Shown: positions 17,705-25,661, counted from the stretch's first letter. The stretch: 64,000 bases of DNA from Prevotella sp. UBA7764 (GCA_002481295.1 DLDU01000042.1:25285-89284), one strand, 5' to 3'. The notes: generated from the letters alone by a model not told the origin. A program made the numbers and translations.

Positions 17705-17980
17705 ATGAACAAGTCAGAATTAGTAAGAAAGGTAGCAGAGGGCGCAGGCCTGAACGCTGAGAGTGCAAAAAAGGCATTGGACGCCACAATCGCAGCCGTG
17801 AAAGAAGCATTGGTTGCTGGTGACAAAGTACAGCTGGTTGGCTTCGGTACTTTCGCCGTGAAGGAGCGCCCGGCTCGTCAGGGTGTCAACCCCGCAACTG
17901 GTGAGAAGATCCAGATTGCTGCCAAGAAGGTCGTGAAGTTCAACGCTGGATCTGAATTCGAGGAGTCTGTGAACAAATAA
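17705..17980 (+). CDS. HU family DNA-binding protein
   Basis: 91 aa, normal HU length. It has the alpha-helical dimer half (NKSELVRKVAEGAGL), the GFGTF turn and the DNA-binding arm RPARQGVNPATGEKI with the intercalating Pro. HU bends and compacts DNA as a dimer. It has a near-perfect promoter, a 45-nt leader and a strong terminator, in line with high expression. Confidence 0.97.
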   Translation: MNKSELVRKVAEGAGLNAESAKKALDATIAAVKEALVAGDKVQLVGFGTFAVKERPARQGVNPATGEKIQIAAKKVVKFNAGSEFEESVNK

Positions 17981-18009
17981 TGTAAACAATTATTGTTATG
18001 ATATGAAAA

Positions 18010-18037
18010 GGCGTGCCTTGCGGGGCGCGCTTTTTTT
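18010..18037 (+). terminator. Terminator of the HU gene
   Basis: Stem GCGTGCC/GGCGCGC (18011-18017, 18024-18030) followed by seven T. Confidence 0.85.
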
Positions 18038-18217
18038 CTGCCCTTTCATCATGGTTTTTAGGGAGTGTGTCTCAGGCGGTCTCGTCCTACCAACTTTTTG
18101 ACAAAACATATGCTGCGCAGGCGCGCATTCCAGAGAAACTTTTATGGAGAAATGGAGAAAAAAGAAGGGGATGAAGCACAAATTTGGGATGGATGAGTAA
18201 GACAACAGTTGTTTTAT

Positions 18218-18283
18218 CATGAGAAACAACTGAGATGACCATGAGAAACAACCGAGATGACCGGGTGAAACAACTGAGATGAC
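18218..18283 (+). repeat. Triple 22-bp tandem repeat, locus B
   Basis: Three 22-bp units at 18218, 18240 and 18262, each containing GAAACAAC(T/C)GAGATGAC. Units 1 and 2 differ at one base. It lies in the repeat-rich 465-nt gap between HU and the glutaminyl-cyclase-like gene, in which no gene was found. Confidence 0.85.
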
Positions 18284-18291
18284 AACAATAA

Positions 18292-18344
18292 AACGGTACT
18301 TTTGCAGTCATTTCATATAAAAATGGCTGCGCAAAAGTACCGTT
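18292..18344. repeat. Long inverted repeat in the HU downstream gap
   Basis: Arms AACGGTACTTTTGC (18292-18305) and GCAAAAGTACCGTT (18331-18344) are perfect over 14 bp and continue with partial pairing (CATTT/AAATG) inward. It starts 8 nt after the triple repeat. Confidence 0.8.
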
Positions 18345-18347
18345 ATT

Positions 18348-18379
18348 AAGTTATAATCATGTCTTTTTGGTTATAACTT
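18348..18379. repeat. Second inverted repeat in the same gap
   Basis: Arms AAGTTATAA (18348-18356) and TTATAACTT (18371-18379), 14-nt loop. It follows the first inverted repeat within 4 nt. Confidence 0.6.
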
Positions 18380-18505
18380 CCTGATTATAATGTGCTTACG
18401 AAAAAGTGCCCGAAAATCGCGAAATTTGGGCTGAGAGACTGTCTCGCCGAAAAAATCGCAGCCACGAGGGCGGAAAAATGTCAGATTATCCAACAATATT
18501 CCTGA

Positions 18506-19549
18506 TTATTTCTCGCTGAAGATAACTTGTACGAGGGTTTGTCCGACAGCCTTCAACGTGTTTTTGTCGATATGCTCCATGTCGTCGTCAAGCGTGTGCC
18601 ATGTAGGTCCGAAGGAGCTCTGCTGGCAGTTGGGGTAGTAAGGAATGATGTCGATACACGGAATCTTTGCCGTTTGGTTGACGGGAATATGGTCATCGGT
18701 GATCATGCCGCCGTCGCTCTTGGGGAAGAAACTGCCAAAGCCGGCCTGACGGGCAGCGCGCCACACCTTCTTCACGATTTCGGGCGCATACTGTTTCGAC
18801 ATGCCTTCCTGATAGAACTGAGCGCCCTGTCCGCCGACTATATCCAGCAGGATGGCGTATCGTGGAGCGTAGCCTTGCGGCAGGTTGGCGGAAAAATATT
18901 GCGCGCCGAGTGCCCAAGAGCTACCGTCGTCTTGCCGGTCGCTCCACTGTGGCGTGCCCCAGTCTTCGGCATCGAAGCACACGAAGTCCACGCCAAGGTT
19001 TTGCGGCAGTTTGGCTGCAACGCTCTTTTGGGCGAGCAGTCGTGCCAGTTCCAGCATCACCGCCACGCCGCTGGCAGCGTCGTTGGCCGCCAGGATGGGC
19101 TTGTGCCAGTTGGTGGAGTCGGGATCGTTGTCGGCCCAGGGACGTGAATCCCAGTGAGCGCAGAGCATGATGCGCGTGGTGGCATTGGGGTTGTAGCTGG
19201 CCATGATGTTCATGCTATGGAGGATCGTGCCGTCGTAACCTTTGAGATCGGCATTCTGTCGCGTCACCTTGCAGCCGAGGCGCTCAAACTGTGCTACGAT
19301 CCACTCGCCGCAGGCATCGTGGCCTTTGGAGTTCATGTCGCGTGGTCCAAAGTCGCATTGCGCCTTGGTGTAGGCGTAGGCAGAGTCCGCGTTGAAGGCC
19401 GGTCCCACGGGTGCTACCTTTTCTGTTTCTTCTGTATCCTCGGTGTCATCGACCGATGCCGTCTTTGCCGGCCAAAAGGCCACTGCCAGGGCAGCGACCA
19501 CACATAAGCAGCTTGTCACGATAAGGATGGTTCTTTTCTTTCGAGTCAT
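18506..19549 (-). CDS. M28-fold protein, probable glutaminyl cyclase (glutaminyl-peptide cyclotransferase type)
   Basis: 347 aa. An N-terminal membrane anchor or signal (8-27) directs it outside the cytoplasm. The M28 zinc site is visible: AHWDSRPWAD, NDAASGV, CFDAEDWG, LDIVGGQG, SDGGMITDDH and WHTLDDD. A single-zinc M28 protein with the EDWG and SDGG motifs matches animal-type glutaminyl cyclases, a form known from oral Bacteroidetes where it converts N-terminal Gln of exported proteins to pyroglutamate. A plain aminopeptidase is the alternative. The gene starts 27 nt after the dipeptidase fusion gene and is probably the last gene of that operon. Confidence 0.82.
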   Translation of the reverse strand: MTRKKRTILIVTSCLCVVAALAVAFWPAKTASVDDTEDTEETEKVAPVGPAFNADSAYAYTKAQCDFGPRDMNSKGHDACGEWIVAQFERLGCKVTRQNADLKGYDGTILHSMNIMASYNPNATTRIMLCAHWDSRPWADNDPDSTNWHKPILAANDAASGVAVMLELARLLAQKSVAAKLPQNLGVDFVCFDAEDWGTPQWSDRQDDGSSWALGAQYFSANLPQGYAPRYAILLDIVGGQGAQFYQEGMSKQYAPEIVKKVWRAARQAGFGSFFPKSDGGMITDDHIPVNQTAKIPCIDIIPYYPNCQQSSFGPTWHTLDDDMEHIDKNTLKAVGQTLVQVIFSEK

Positions 19550-19576
19550 CGTTGTTTACGATTCTACAAATATATT

Positions 19577-21418
19577 TTATTGGTTGCGGACGGCCTGCAC
19601 CTGAGCCATGACGCGCAGCCAGTTGCCGCCCCAAATCTTCACGAGGTCACGCTCGCTGTATCTGCGGCGGAGCAACTGCATGGTGAAGTTGATCAGTTCC
19701 GACGCGTCGGCGCATCCGCGCACGGTGCCGTCGCCGTCGAAGTCAGTGCCAATGCCCACATGATCAATGCCCATGATGTCGATGGCATGTTCGAGATGTT
19801 CGATCGCATCAAGCACAGTGGCCTCGCCGTCCTTGCGCAGGAAGCCATGGTAGAGCGTGATATGAGCCACACCGCCTTTGCGGGCGAGGGCACGCAGCTG
19901 GTCGTCGGTGAGGTTGCGGGGCACGTCGCAGAGTGCGCGCGAATTGCTGTGGGAGCAGACGATCGGCGTGCGACTGATGTCAAGGGCGTCGTAGAACGAC
20001 TTCTCGGCAGCGTGGCTGAGGTCGACCATGATGCCTTCGTCGTTCATAGCCTGGATGACTTTCTCGCCAAACTGCGACACACCGTTGTGGGTGTTGCAGC
20101 CGCGGGCCGAGTCGCAGATGTCGTTGTCGCCGTTGTGGCAAAGCGTGATGTAGACCACGCCGCGCTGGGCGAAGTGGCGCACATTGGCGACATCGTGGTT
20201 GAGAGCCAGTCCGTTCTCAATGCCAAACATGATGCTCTTGCGTCCCTGCCGCTTGTCCTCGTAGAGATCGGCAGGTGTGCGGGCCACGCTGATATACTGA
20301 CTTTGCTCGTCGACGATGCGCTCGAGCTTGTCGAAGATCAGGTCGGCGTAGGCCATCGGCGACAACTGGCTGTTGATGCCCTGCATGTCGGGGTTGTGCT
20401 TGAGAATGCCCGCGATGTCGACAGTCTGCGAGAATTGCTGTCCGAGCTTGGGCTGGGGCAGATAAGCCACCATGATGACGGCATCCTGACGGCCGTCGGT
20501 CATCTTGTGCAAATCGTAGAGAATGCGCGGGTCGCGCTGGTCGAAACGCACGCCCTGGGGGAAGAACATCGGTGTGTCGCAATGGGTGTCGAGCGTCAGG
20601 ATGCGCTCGTGGAGCTCTTTGGTCTGGTGGAACAGCTCAGCCTCTCTGACGAGCCATTGGAAGACGGGCTGCCCTTCCTCGCCGAGCCACTCGGGATGCC
20701 ACTGCACGCCCATGATGCCTTTGAACTCTGTGCTCTCTATGGCCTCGATGACACCATCGGGCGCTTTTGCTGTCACGCGGAACTTCTCGCCCGGATCTCC
20801 TACCGCCTGGTGGTGGAAGGAGTTGACATAGATGCGCCCGCTGCCGTAGAGATTGGCGAGCACGGAGCCTTCGGCGAGCTCCACCGAATGGGTCGGCTCC
20901 TCGCGGTCAGCGTCCTGCGAATGCTTCACGGGACTGCTCATGCGGTCGGTATTGGTCAGGGCGATGTCCTGCCGAACCTTTCCTCCGAGCGCCATGGCCA
21001 GCGTCTGTATGCCGCGGCAAATGCCGAGCATAGGTATCTGACGGTTGTAGGCCAGCCGGGTAAGCATGAGTTCGGCGCGGTCGCGCTGCGCGTTGATATG
21101 GTGGAGTTGCGGTGCCGGTTCCTCACCGCACCACAATGGGTTGAAGTCAGCGCCACCGGTGAGCAGCAGTCCGTCGAGATGCTCGAGTGTGTTGACAAGT
21201 GTGTCGTTGTCGTCAACAGGTGGGATGAGTACCGGCGTACCACCGGCTTTGACCACCTGCATATAGTATCTGTCCCGAATCGTGGCGTCGCCGTCACTGA
21301 AATTGGTCGTCAGACCGATGAGCGGCTTCTGCTTCGCTTCGGGGAAGGAGGCGTAGACCTCGTTGAGGTTTTGCGCCAAAGAAAAGCTTTTGAATTTCAT
21401 TCGACCTAATATCGCCAT
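19577..21418 (-). CDS. Fusion of gamma-glutamyl hydrolase (peptidase C26/PuuD-like) and M19 membrane dipeptidase-like domain
   Basis: 613 aa with no signal peptide. Residues 30-262 are a class I amidotransferase-type hydrolase: nucleophile C134 in LGICRG and the H241/E243 pair in QWHPEW. Residues 270-605 are an M19 dipeptidase: metal ligands H279 and D281 (DTHCD), a bridging Glu in FGIENG, His in VDLSHAA and in CSHSNSRA, and GTDFDGDG. C26 enzymes cut gamma-glutamyl bonds; M19 enzymes cut dipeptides such as Cys-Gly. Together they could degrade a gamma-glutamyl tripeptide such as glutathione in two steps (inference). No stop or frameshift lies between the two parts. An ATG at 21400 is an alternative start. 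Confidence 0.9.
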   Translation of the reverse strand: MAILGRMKFKSFSLAQNLNEVYASFPEAKQKPLIGLTTNFSDGDATIRDRYYMQVVKAGGTPVLIPPVDDNDTLVNTLEHLDGLLLTGGADFNPLWCGEEPAPQLHHINAQRDRAELMLTRLAYNRQIPMLGICRGIQTLAMALGGKVRQDIALTNTDRMSSPVKHSQDADREEPTHSVELAEGSVLANLYGSGRIYVNSFHHQAVGDPGEKFRVTAKAPDGVIEAIESTEFKGIMGVQWHPEWLGEEGQPVFQWLVREAELFHQTKELHERILTLDTHCDTPMFFPQGVRFDQRDPRILYDLHKMTDGRQDAVIMVAYLPQPKLGQQFSQTVDIAGILKHNPDMQGINSQLSPMAYADLIFDKLERIVDEQSQYISVARTPADLYEDKRQGRKSIMFGIENGLALNHDVANVRHFAQRGVVYITLCHNGDNDICDSARGCNTHNGVSQFGEKVIQAMNDEGIMVDLSHAAEKSFYDALDISRTPIVCSHSNSRALCDVPRNLTDDQLRALARKGGVAHITLYHGFLRKDGEATVLDAIEHLEHAIDIMGIDHVGIGTDFDGDGTVRGCADASELINFTMQLLRRRYSERDLVKIWGGNWLRVMAQVQAVRNQ

Positions 21419-21476
21419 GGCAGAGCTCGTCTGTGGGGGCTCTGCGCATAGGCAAATCAGAAACGTTGGTTGCTAA

Positions 21477-21944
21477 TTAGTCATGGTTGACTGGCATCTC
21501 GCGCTTGATGCTCTGCTCAAGGGAGATGAGCGTCTCGGTAGAGACAACGCCGGGGATGGTCTGCAACTTGTTGTTGAGCAGATCCATGAGCTCCTCATTG
21601 TCGCGTGCGTAGGCTTTGATGAGCATGGTGTAGGGGCCTGTGGTGAAGTGGCACTCCACGATCTCGGGGATGTTGACGAGGCGCTTGACCACGTCCTTGT
21701 ACATCGATCCACGCTCCAAATTCAGTCCCACGTAGGTGCAGGTGCTGTATCCCAGGCTCTTGGGATTGATGTCGAATCCGCTTCCGAGGATCACTCCGTT
21801 GTCAATGAGGCGCTGTACACGCTGGTGAATGGCGGCACGCGAGACACCGCACTCGGCTGCTACGTCCTTGAAAGGAATACGTGCATTCTTTGAGAGGATA
21901 GAAAGGATTTTCTTATCCAAGTTGTCGATTTTGTCCATCTGCAT
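21477..21944 (-). CDS. Lrp/AsnC family transcriptional regulator
   Basis: 155 aa. An N-terminal HTH (NLDKKILSILSKNARIPFKDVAAECGVSRAAIHQRV) is followed by the RAM/AsnC ligand-binding domain ending in a typical LEQSIKRE tail. Such regulators sense amino acids as dimers or octamers. It lies 58 nt upstream of the C26/M19 fusion on the same strand, so it probably controls its own operon of peptide-processing genes (inference). A TACTTTTG -7 box lies at 21987-21980. The ATG at 21938 is an alternative start. Confidence 0.93.
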   Translation of the reverse strand: MQMDKIDNLDKKILSILSKNARIPFKDVAAECGVSRAAIHQRVQRLIDNGVILGSGFDINPKSLGYSTCTYVGLNLERGSMYKDVVKRLVNIPEIVECHFTTGPYTMLIKAYARDNEELMDLLNNKLQTIPGVVSTETLISLEQSIKREMPVNHD

Positions 21945-22012
21945 AGGTAATTGTATTTGTCTAACTTGTTTCCAATAAGCAAAAGTAGGTAATTAAAACG
22001 AGATAAACAACA

Positions 22013-22046
22013 AAATGCACGAATATTTTGCAATATTCGTGCATTT
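22013..22046 (-). terminator. Terminator of the FKBP operon
   Basis: A perfect 15-bp stem AAATGCACGAATATT (22013-22027) with its complement at 22032-22046, loop TTGC, followed on the minus strand by TTGTTGTTTATC. Confidence 0.75.
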
Positions 22047-22117
22047 AGTAATGGATGTGAATCTTTTTAGCTTGCGATTACACCTTATTATATAGCTGTT
22101 TGTATAGAAACAGCATA

Positions 22118-23128
22118 TTATTTCCGTCTTCTCTTGATTGCCTTTTTAGCAGGTGCACTCTTGGCCGGAGTCGCTTTCTTGGCACTGTCGGCTTTAGTGT
22201 CGTTGGCTTTGGGCTGCTCGATATTCACCAGTTCTATGGTGAAGATCAGGGTAGAGTAGGGCTTGATCTGTCCGGCTTCTCTCTCGCCGTAAGCGAGGTT
22301 CTGTGGGATATACACTTCCCACTTGCTGCCTACAGGCATGTTGGTCAGTGCCTCAGTCCAGCCTTTGATGACCTGGTCGCAACGGAAGCTGTCGGTGGCT
22401 TTACCGCCATGCTTCTCGGTAGCGTCGAAGACTTTACCATCGATGGTCTTGCCTTCGTACTTCACCTCTACGGTCTGGTCGGCTGTCGGCTTGGCGCCGT
22501 TACCGGCCTTGAGCACCTTATATTGCAGTCCGTCTGGCAAAACGACTACACCCGGCTTTGTTGCGTTGTCGGCGAGCCACTTCTCGTTCTCGGCTTTCCA
22601 AGCAGCGTTCTTGGCGTTGCGGACAGCCTCGGCTTTCTGCTCGAAATACTTAGAAGCTGTTGCCTCCTTATATATAGTGGTGTCACCCTTGACGCCAGCG
22701 AGGAAGCCCTCATAGAAGAGTTTGCTCTGCAAAGAGTCTTTGGTGTCCTTAAACTCACGTCCCATACCCGGGAGAATGCTCCCAGAGGCCTGCTCGGCGA
22801 TGGTTGTTCCGGCTTGGTAAGCAACGTAGGCGGGGTCTTTGGCCTTGGCGACAGCCTCACGGAAACCGCGTACAAACTCGTTGATATACGCTGTGTCGAC
22901 ATGCATGCGCTGTTGCAGGTAAGGCATCAGACCACGTGTGGCAGCGTAGCCGGCGGCGTAGCTGATGGAGTCGGCAGAGGAGGTGAGCTTCACGGGCGCG
23001 CAGCAAGCCTCGGTGCATGCCTCGGCCTTCTTGTCTTTTTTCTTGTTTTTCTTGTTGTTGCCAGCCTGAGCGGGAAGGATGGCAAGAGCTGAGACGATCA
23101 GCGTGGCTATGGTTAGAATCTTTTTCAT
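22118..23128 (-). CDS. FKBP-type peptidyl-prolyl isomerase, periplasmic
   Basis: 336 aa. A cleavable signal peptide (1-22) is followed by a low-complexity Lys/Asn patch, an alpha-helical FKBP_N dimerisation domain (about 50-195) and a C-terminal FKBP domain (VEVKYEGKTIDGKVFDAT, GWTEALTNMPVGSKWEVYIP, YSTLIFTIELVNI). The tail (305-336) is a Lys/Ala-rich run ending in KRRRK. These proteins catalyse Xaa-Pro isomerisation and act as chaperones. Third and last gene of a three-FKBP operon; the 101-nt gap before it holds a palindrome. Confidence 0.93.
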   Translation of the reverse strand: MKKILTIATLIVSALAILPAQAGNNKKNKKKDKKAEACTEACCAPVKLTSSADSISYAAGYAATRGLMPYLQQRMHVDTAYINEFVRGFREAVAKAKDPAYVAYQAGTTIAEQASGSILPGMGREFKDTKDSLQSKLFYEGFLAGVKGDTTIYKEATASKYFEQKAEAVRNAKNAAWKAENEKWLADNATKPGVVVLPDGLQYKVLKAGNGAKPTADQTVEVKYEGKTIDGKVFDATEKHGGKATDSFRCDQVIKGWTEALTNMPVGSKWEVYIPQNLAYGEREAGQIKPYSTLIFTIELVNIEQPKANDTKADSAKKATPAKSAPAKKAIKRRRK

Positions 23129-23151
23129 TGTTGTGTATTGGTTTTAAAAAT

Positions 23152-23195
23152 CCCCCTTCTGACTGTCTCCTTGGGGAGTGCAGCCTGGAGGGGGG
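23152..23195. repeat. GC-rich palindrome between two FKBP genes
   Basis: CCCCCTTC ... CTCCTTGGGGAG ... GGAGGGGG forms a nested imperfect hairpin. It is similar in style to the dispersed elements at 8064 and 43914 but without their flanks. Confidence 0.45.
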
Positions 23196-23229
23196 TGAAT
23201 GTATTGTCGTGACAGGAACGGCGGGATGA

Positions 23230-24108
23230 TTACTTGCCGCCTACCTTGATCAACTCAATCTTGAAGATGAGAGTAGAGAAAGGCTTGATCTGTCCGGCCT
23301 CGCGAGCGCCGTAGGCTAAGCTCTGAGGAATGTAGACCTCCCAGACAGAGCCTGCGGGCATACGGGTCAGCGCCTGTGTCCAGCCGGGGATGAACTGCTT
23401 GGGCTGGATGGTGACAGGGCCTTGACCGTTGGTGTAGGAGCTTTCGAAGATCTTGCCGTCGATGGTGCGGCCTTCGTAGTTGACCGTCACGGTAGTGGTG
23501 TCTGTCGGGATAGCGCCGTGTCCTTCCTTGATGACCTTGTACTGCAGGCCGGAGGGCAGAGTGACAACTCCCGGTTTCTTCTTGTTGGCAGCGAGGAACT
23601 TCTCACCGGCAACCTTGTTGGCACCGTATTCCTTCATCATGGTCTTGCTCTTGATGATCTCCATCTTGGTCTGAGCCACCTGGTTAGCCATCTCCGGAGT
23701 CATGAGGCCTTTCTTGCCTGTGGCGCCCGTGACGAAACCGGCGAGGAGGTTCTTCAGCGAGATGGTCTTGGTGGAGTCGTCACCATAGACTTCGTGGTTG
23801 ACGCCCTTGACGAGCTGTGTGGCGATCTGCTGACCGATCTGCAGACCCATGATATAGGCGGCGCGCTTCTTGTCGTCGCCGGCGTTGGCACCTTCGTTGA
23901 TACCTTTCACAAACTCATCCATGTAGGTTGTGTCGATAACCTGACCCTGCTGGATGGCCTGACGCACGTACTGCGACTGTGCGAGACCGATGGCGTAGCT
24001 CAGAGAGTCGACGTCGGTCTTGAGGTTGGCTTTGGGAGTGGAATTGCCGCAAGCGGAGAATGTGGCAGCGGCGATGGCTAAAGCAGCCAATACTTTCAAA
24101 CTTTTCAT
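23230..24108 (-). CDS. FKBP-type peptidyl-prolyl isomerase, lipoprotein
   Basis: 292 aa. The signal peptide ends in a lipobox (ATFSAC), so the mature protein is lipid-anchored. An FKBP_N helical domain (about 30-180) is followed by a C-terminal FKBP domain (VTVNYEGRTIDGKIFESS, GWTQALTRMPAGSVWEVYIP, FSTLIFKIELIKV). It is closely similar to the next gene, which suggests duplication. Second gene of the operon; gap to the first gene 51 nt. Confidence 0.93.
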   Translation of the reverse strand: MKSLKVLAALAIAAATFSACGNSTPKANLKTDVDSLSYAIGLAQSQYVRQAIQQGQVIDTTYMDEFVKGINEGANAGDDKKRAAYIMGLQIGQQIATQLVKGVNHEVYGDDSTKTISLKNLLAGFVTGATGKKGLMTPEMANQVAQTKMEIIKSKTMMKEYGANKVAGEKFLAANKKKPGVVTLPSGLQYKVIKEGHGAIPTDTTTVTVNYEGRTIDGKIFESSYTNGQGPVTIQPKQFIPGWTQALTRMPAGSVWEVYIPQSLAYGAREAGQIKPFSTLIFKIELIKVGGK

Positions 24109-24139
24109 TAGTTGATGTTTTATTCTGTATCTTTGTTAT

Positions 24140-24180
24140 TTCACTTTGATGAGCTCGACTTACTTCACTTTGATGAGCTC
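24140..24180 (-). repeat. 24-bp in-frame tail duplication after the first FKBP gene
   Basis: TTCACTTTGATGAGCTC occurs at 24140-24156 and 24164-24180. On the minus strand the sequence after the stop codon again reads V-E-L-I-K-V-K-stop in the same frame, so the last codons and the stop have been duplicated. Confidence 0.75.
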
Positions 24181-24741
24181 AACGTCGAAGATCAGTGTTG
24201 CATAAGGCGGAATGGCCTGACCGGCACCGTTGGCTCCGTAGCCGAGTGTGTAAGGGATATAGAAGCGGTACTTGGCACCCTCCTGCATGAGCTGCAAGCC
24301 TTCTGTCCAGCCCTTGATGACCTGATTGAGGGGGAAAGTAGCTGTCTCGCCACGACGATAGCTGCTGTCGAAGACCTGACCGTTGATGAGCGTACCCTCG
24401 TAGTGGCACTCCACCTGGTCGGTAGCCTTAGGCTTTTTGCCGTCGCCCTCGCGCAGCACTTCATACTGTAATCCGCTGGGCAGGGTGACCACGCCCGGCT
24501 TTTTAGCGTTTTCCTCAAGGAACTTCTGTCCCTCGGCCTGTGCGGCCTTGGCCTGCTCTTCCTCTTTCTGCTGGAAGAAAGCCTGCACGGCAGCCTGAGC
24601 GTCCATGTCGCTCATGGCAGCTTCTCCGGCAAAGATGTCGCGGATGGCCTTTGCAAAATCGTCGATATTCAGTTCGGTTGCGTTCATCTGCTGGAGCTGA
24701 TGACCAATGCTCATGCCCAGCGCGTAACTTGTCTTGTCCAT
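24160..24741 (-). CDS. FKBP-type peptidyl-prolyl isomerase, probably cytoplasmic
   Basis: 193 aa with no signal peptide. A short FKBP_N helical domain (1-95) is followed by an FKBP domain (VECHYEGTLINGQVFDSS, GWTEGLQLMQEGAKYRFYIP, PYATLIFDVELIKVK). It is the first gene of the three-FKBP run, so the operon appears to supply the cytoplasm, a membrane-anchored site and the periplasm. A TATCTTTG -7 box lies 33 nt upstream. Confidence 0.92.
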   Translation of the reverse strand: MDKTSYALGMSIGHQLQQMNATELNIDDFAKAIRDIFAGEAAMSDMDAQAAVQAFFQQKEEEQAKAAQAEGQKFLEENAKKPGVVTLPSGLQYEVLREGDGKKPKATDQVECHYEGTLINGQVFDSSYRRGETATFPLNQVIKGWTEGLQLMQEGAKYRFYIPYTLGYGANGAGQAIPPYATLIFDVELIKVK

Positions 24742-24774
24742 TTCTATTGTTTGAAGCTAATTATAAATAATATG

Positions 24775-24782
24775 CAAAGATA
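24775..24782 (-). promoter_or_regulatory. -7 element of the FKBP operon
   Basis: TATCTTTG on the minus strand; no clear -33 TTTG at 19-20 nt. Confidence 0.5.
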
Positions 24783-24825
24783 CTATTTTTAATTGTGAAC
24801 AAGCGGCATATTGCGAAAAAAATAT

Positions 24826-24833
24826 TATTTTTG
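24826..24833 (+). promoter_or_regulatory. -7 element of the sirtuin gene
   Basis: TATTTTTG. With initiation near 24840 the earlier in-frame start at 24795 cannot be used, supporting ATG 24867. Confidence 0.5.
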
Positions 24834-24866
24834 TGGTATAATAACAGTTCTAAAGGCAATAAGAAG

Positions 24867-25574
24867 ATGAAGAAGAAAATTGTTTTCCTTACGGGTGCCG
24901 GTATGTCGGTAGAGAGTGGTTTTAAGACGTTCCGTGGTAATGACGGACTGTGGGAGAACTATCCGGTAGAGCAGGTAGCCTCGCACGAAGGGTGGGAGGC
25001 TGATCCCACATTGGTGACAAACTTCTATAACATGCTGCGCCGGAAGCTTTGGCAGGCTGAGCCCAACGAGGGACACCGGCTTGTCGCGGCCCTGGAGAGG
25101 GACTACGATGTCAGCGTCTTGACACAAAACGTGGACAATCTTCATGAGAAGGCTGGCTCCACGCATGTCATCCACCTGCACGGCGAGTTGACCAAAGTGT
25201 GCTCGAGTATCGATCCCTACGACGAACGCTATATCCAGCAACTCACGCCCGAGCATAGCGACGTGACGCCCGGTACCAAGGCCGGCGACGGTTCGCTGCT
25301 CCGTCCGTTCATCGTTTTCTTTGGCGAAAGCGTGCCGATGCTTGAACCGGCAGCGCGCGAGGCGATGAAAGCCGACATCTTTGTCATCATCGGCACATCG
25401 CTCAATGTTTATCCTGCTGCCGGACTCGTGCAGTATGCGCCACAGGGATGTCCGGTCTATCTGATCGATCCCGATCCGGTGTTCAATGCGCCTAATGGCA
25501 AGTTCACGCACATTCAGAAAGGTGCGTCAGAGGGAATGAAGGAGCTCTGCGAGAAGCTGGGTTTCAAGAAATAA
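24867..25574 (+). CDS. SIR2 family NAD-dependent protein deacylase without the zinc cysteines
   Basis: 235 aa from ATG 24867. NAD-binding motifs are intact: GAGMSVESGFKTFRG, TQNVDNLHEKAG with catalytic His in HLHGE, FIVFFGESVP and IIGTSLNVYPAAG. The region that normally holds the two Cys-x-x-Cys zinc pairs (after HLHGE) contains only one Cys (KVCSSIDPYDE), so the structural zinc site is missing. The FYNMLRRKL segment has a Tyr and Arg like those used by CobB/SIRT5-type desuccinylases, but with one extra residue between them. Deacylase activity and acyl preference are inferred. A 14-bp terminator follows. Confidence 0.88.
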   Translation: MKKKIVFLTGAGMSVESGFKTFRGNDGLWENYPVEQVASHEGWEADPTLVTNFYNMLRRKLWQAEPNEGHRLVAALERDYDVSVLTQNVDNLHEKAGSTHVIHLHGELTKVCSSIDPYDERYIQQLTPEHSDVTPGTKAGDGSLLRPFIVFFGESVPMLEPAAREAMKADIFVIIGTSLNVYPAAGLVQYAPQGCPVYLIDPDPVFNAPNGKFTHIQKGASEGMKELCEKLGFKK

Positions 25575-25597
25575 GATTGTCAAAGAAAAGAAAAAGA

Positions 25598-25629
25598 GGG
25601 AAAAGCCTATTGACAAATAGGTTTTTCCC
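25598..25629 (+). terminator. Terminator of the sirtuin gene
   Basis: 14-bp stem GGGAAAAGCCTATT (25598-25611) with AATAGGTTTTTCCC (25616-25629), including one G-T pair. The T-rich stretch just after it carries the -33 of the next promoter. Confidence 0.7.
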
Positions 25630-25632
25630 CGT

Positions 25633-25661
25633 TTTGCAATGCGCGGAAAGGCTTAACTTTG
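25633..25661 (+). promoter_or_regulatory. Promoter of the outer-membrane barrel gene
   Basis: TTTG (25633-25636), 17 nt, TAACTTTG (25654-25661). The spacer is shorter than the usual 19-20 nt. Confidence 0.55.

Noticed and set aside
19580..21409. Long open frame (609 codons) on the plus strand opposite the C26/M19 fusion
   Set aside because: It exactly shadows the minus-strand gene, lacks any domain motif, and has codon use expected from the reverse strand of a GC-rich gene.
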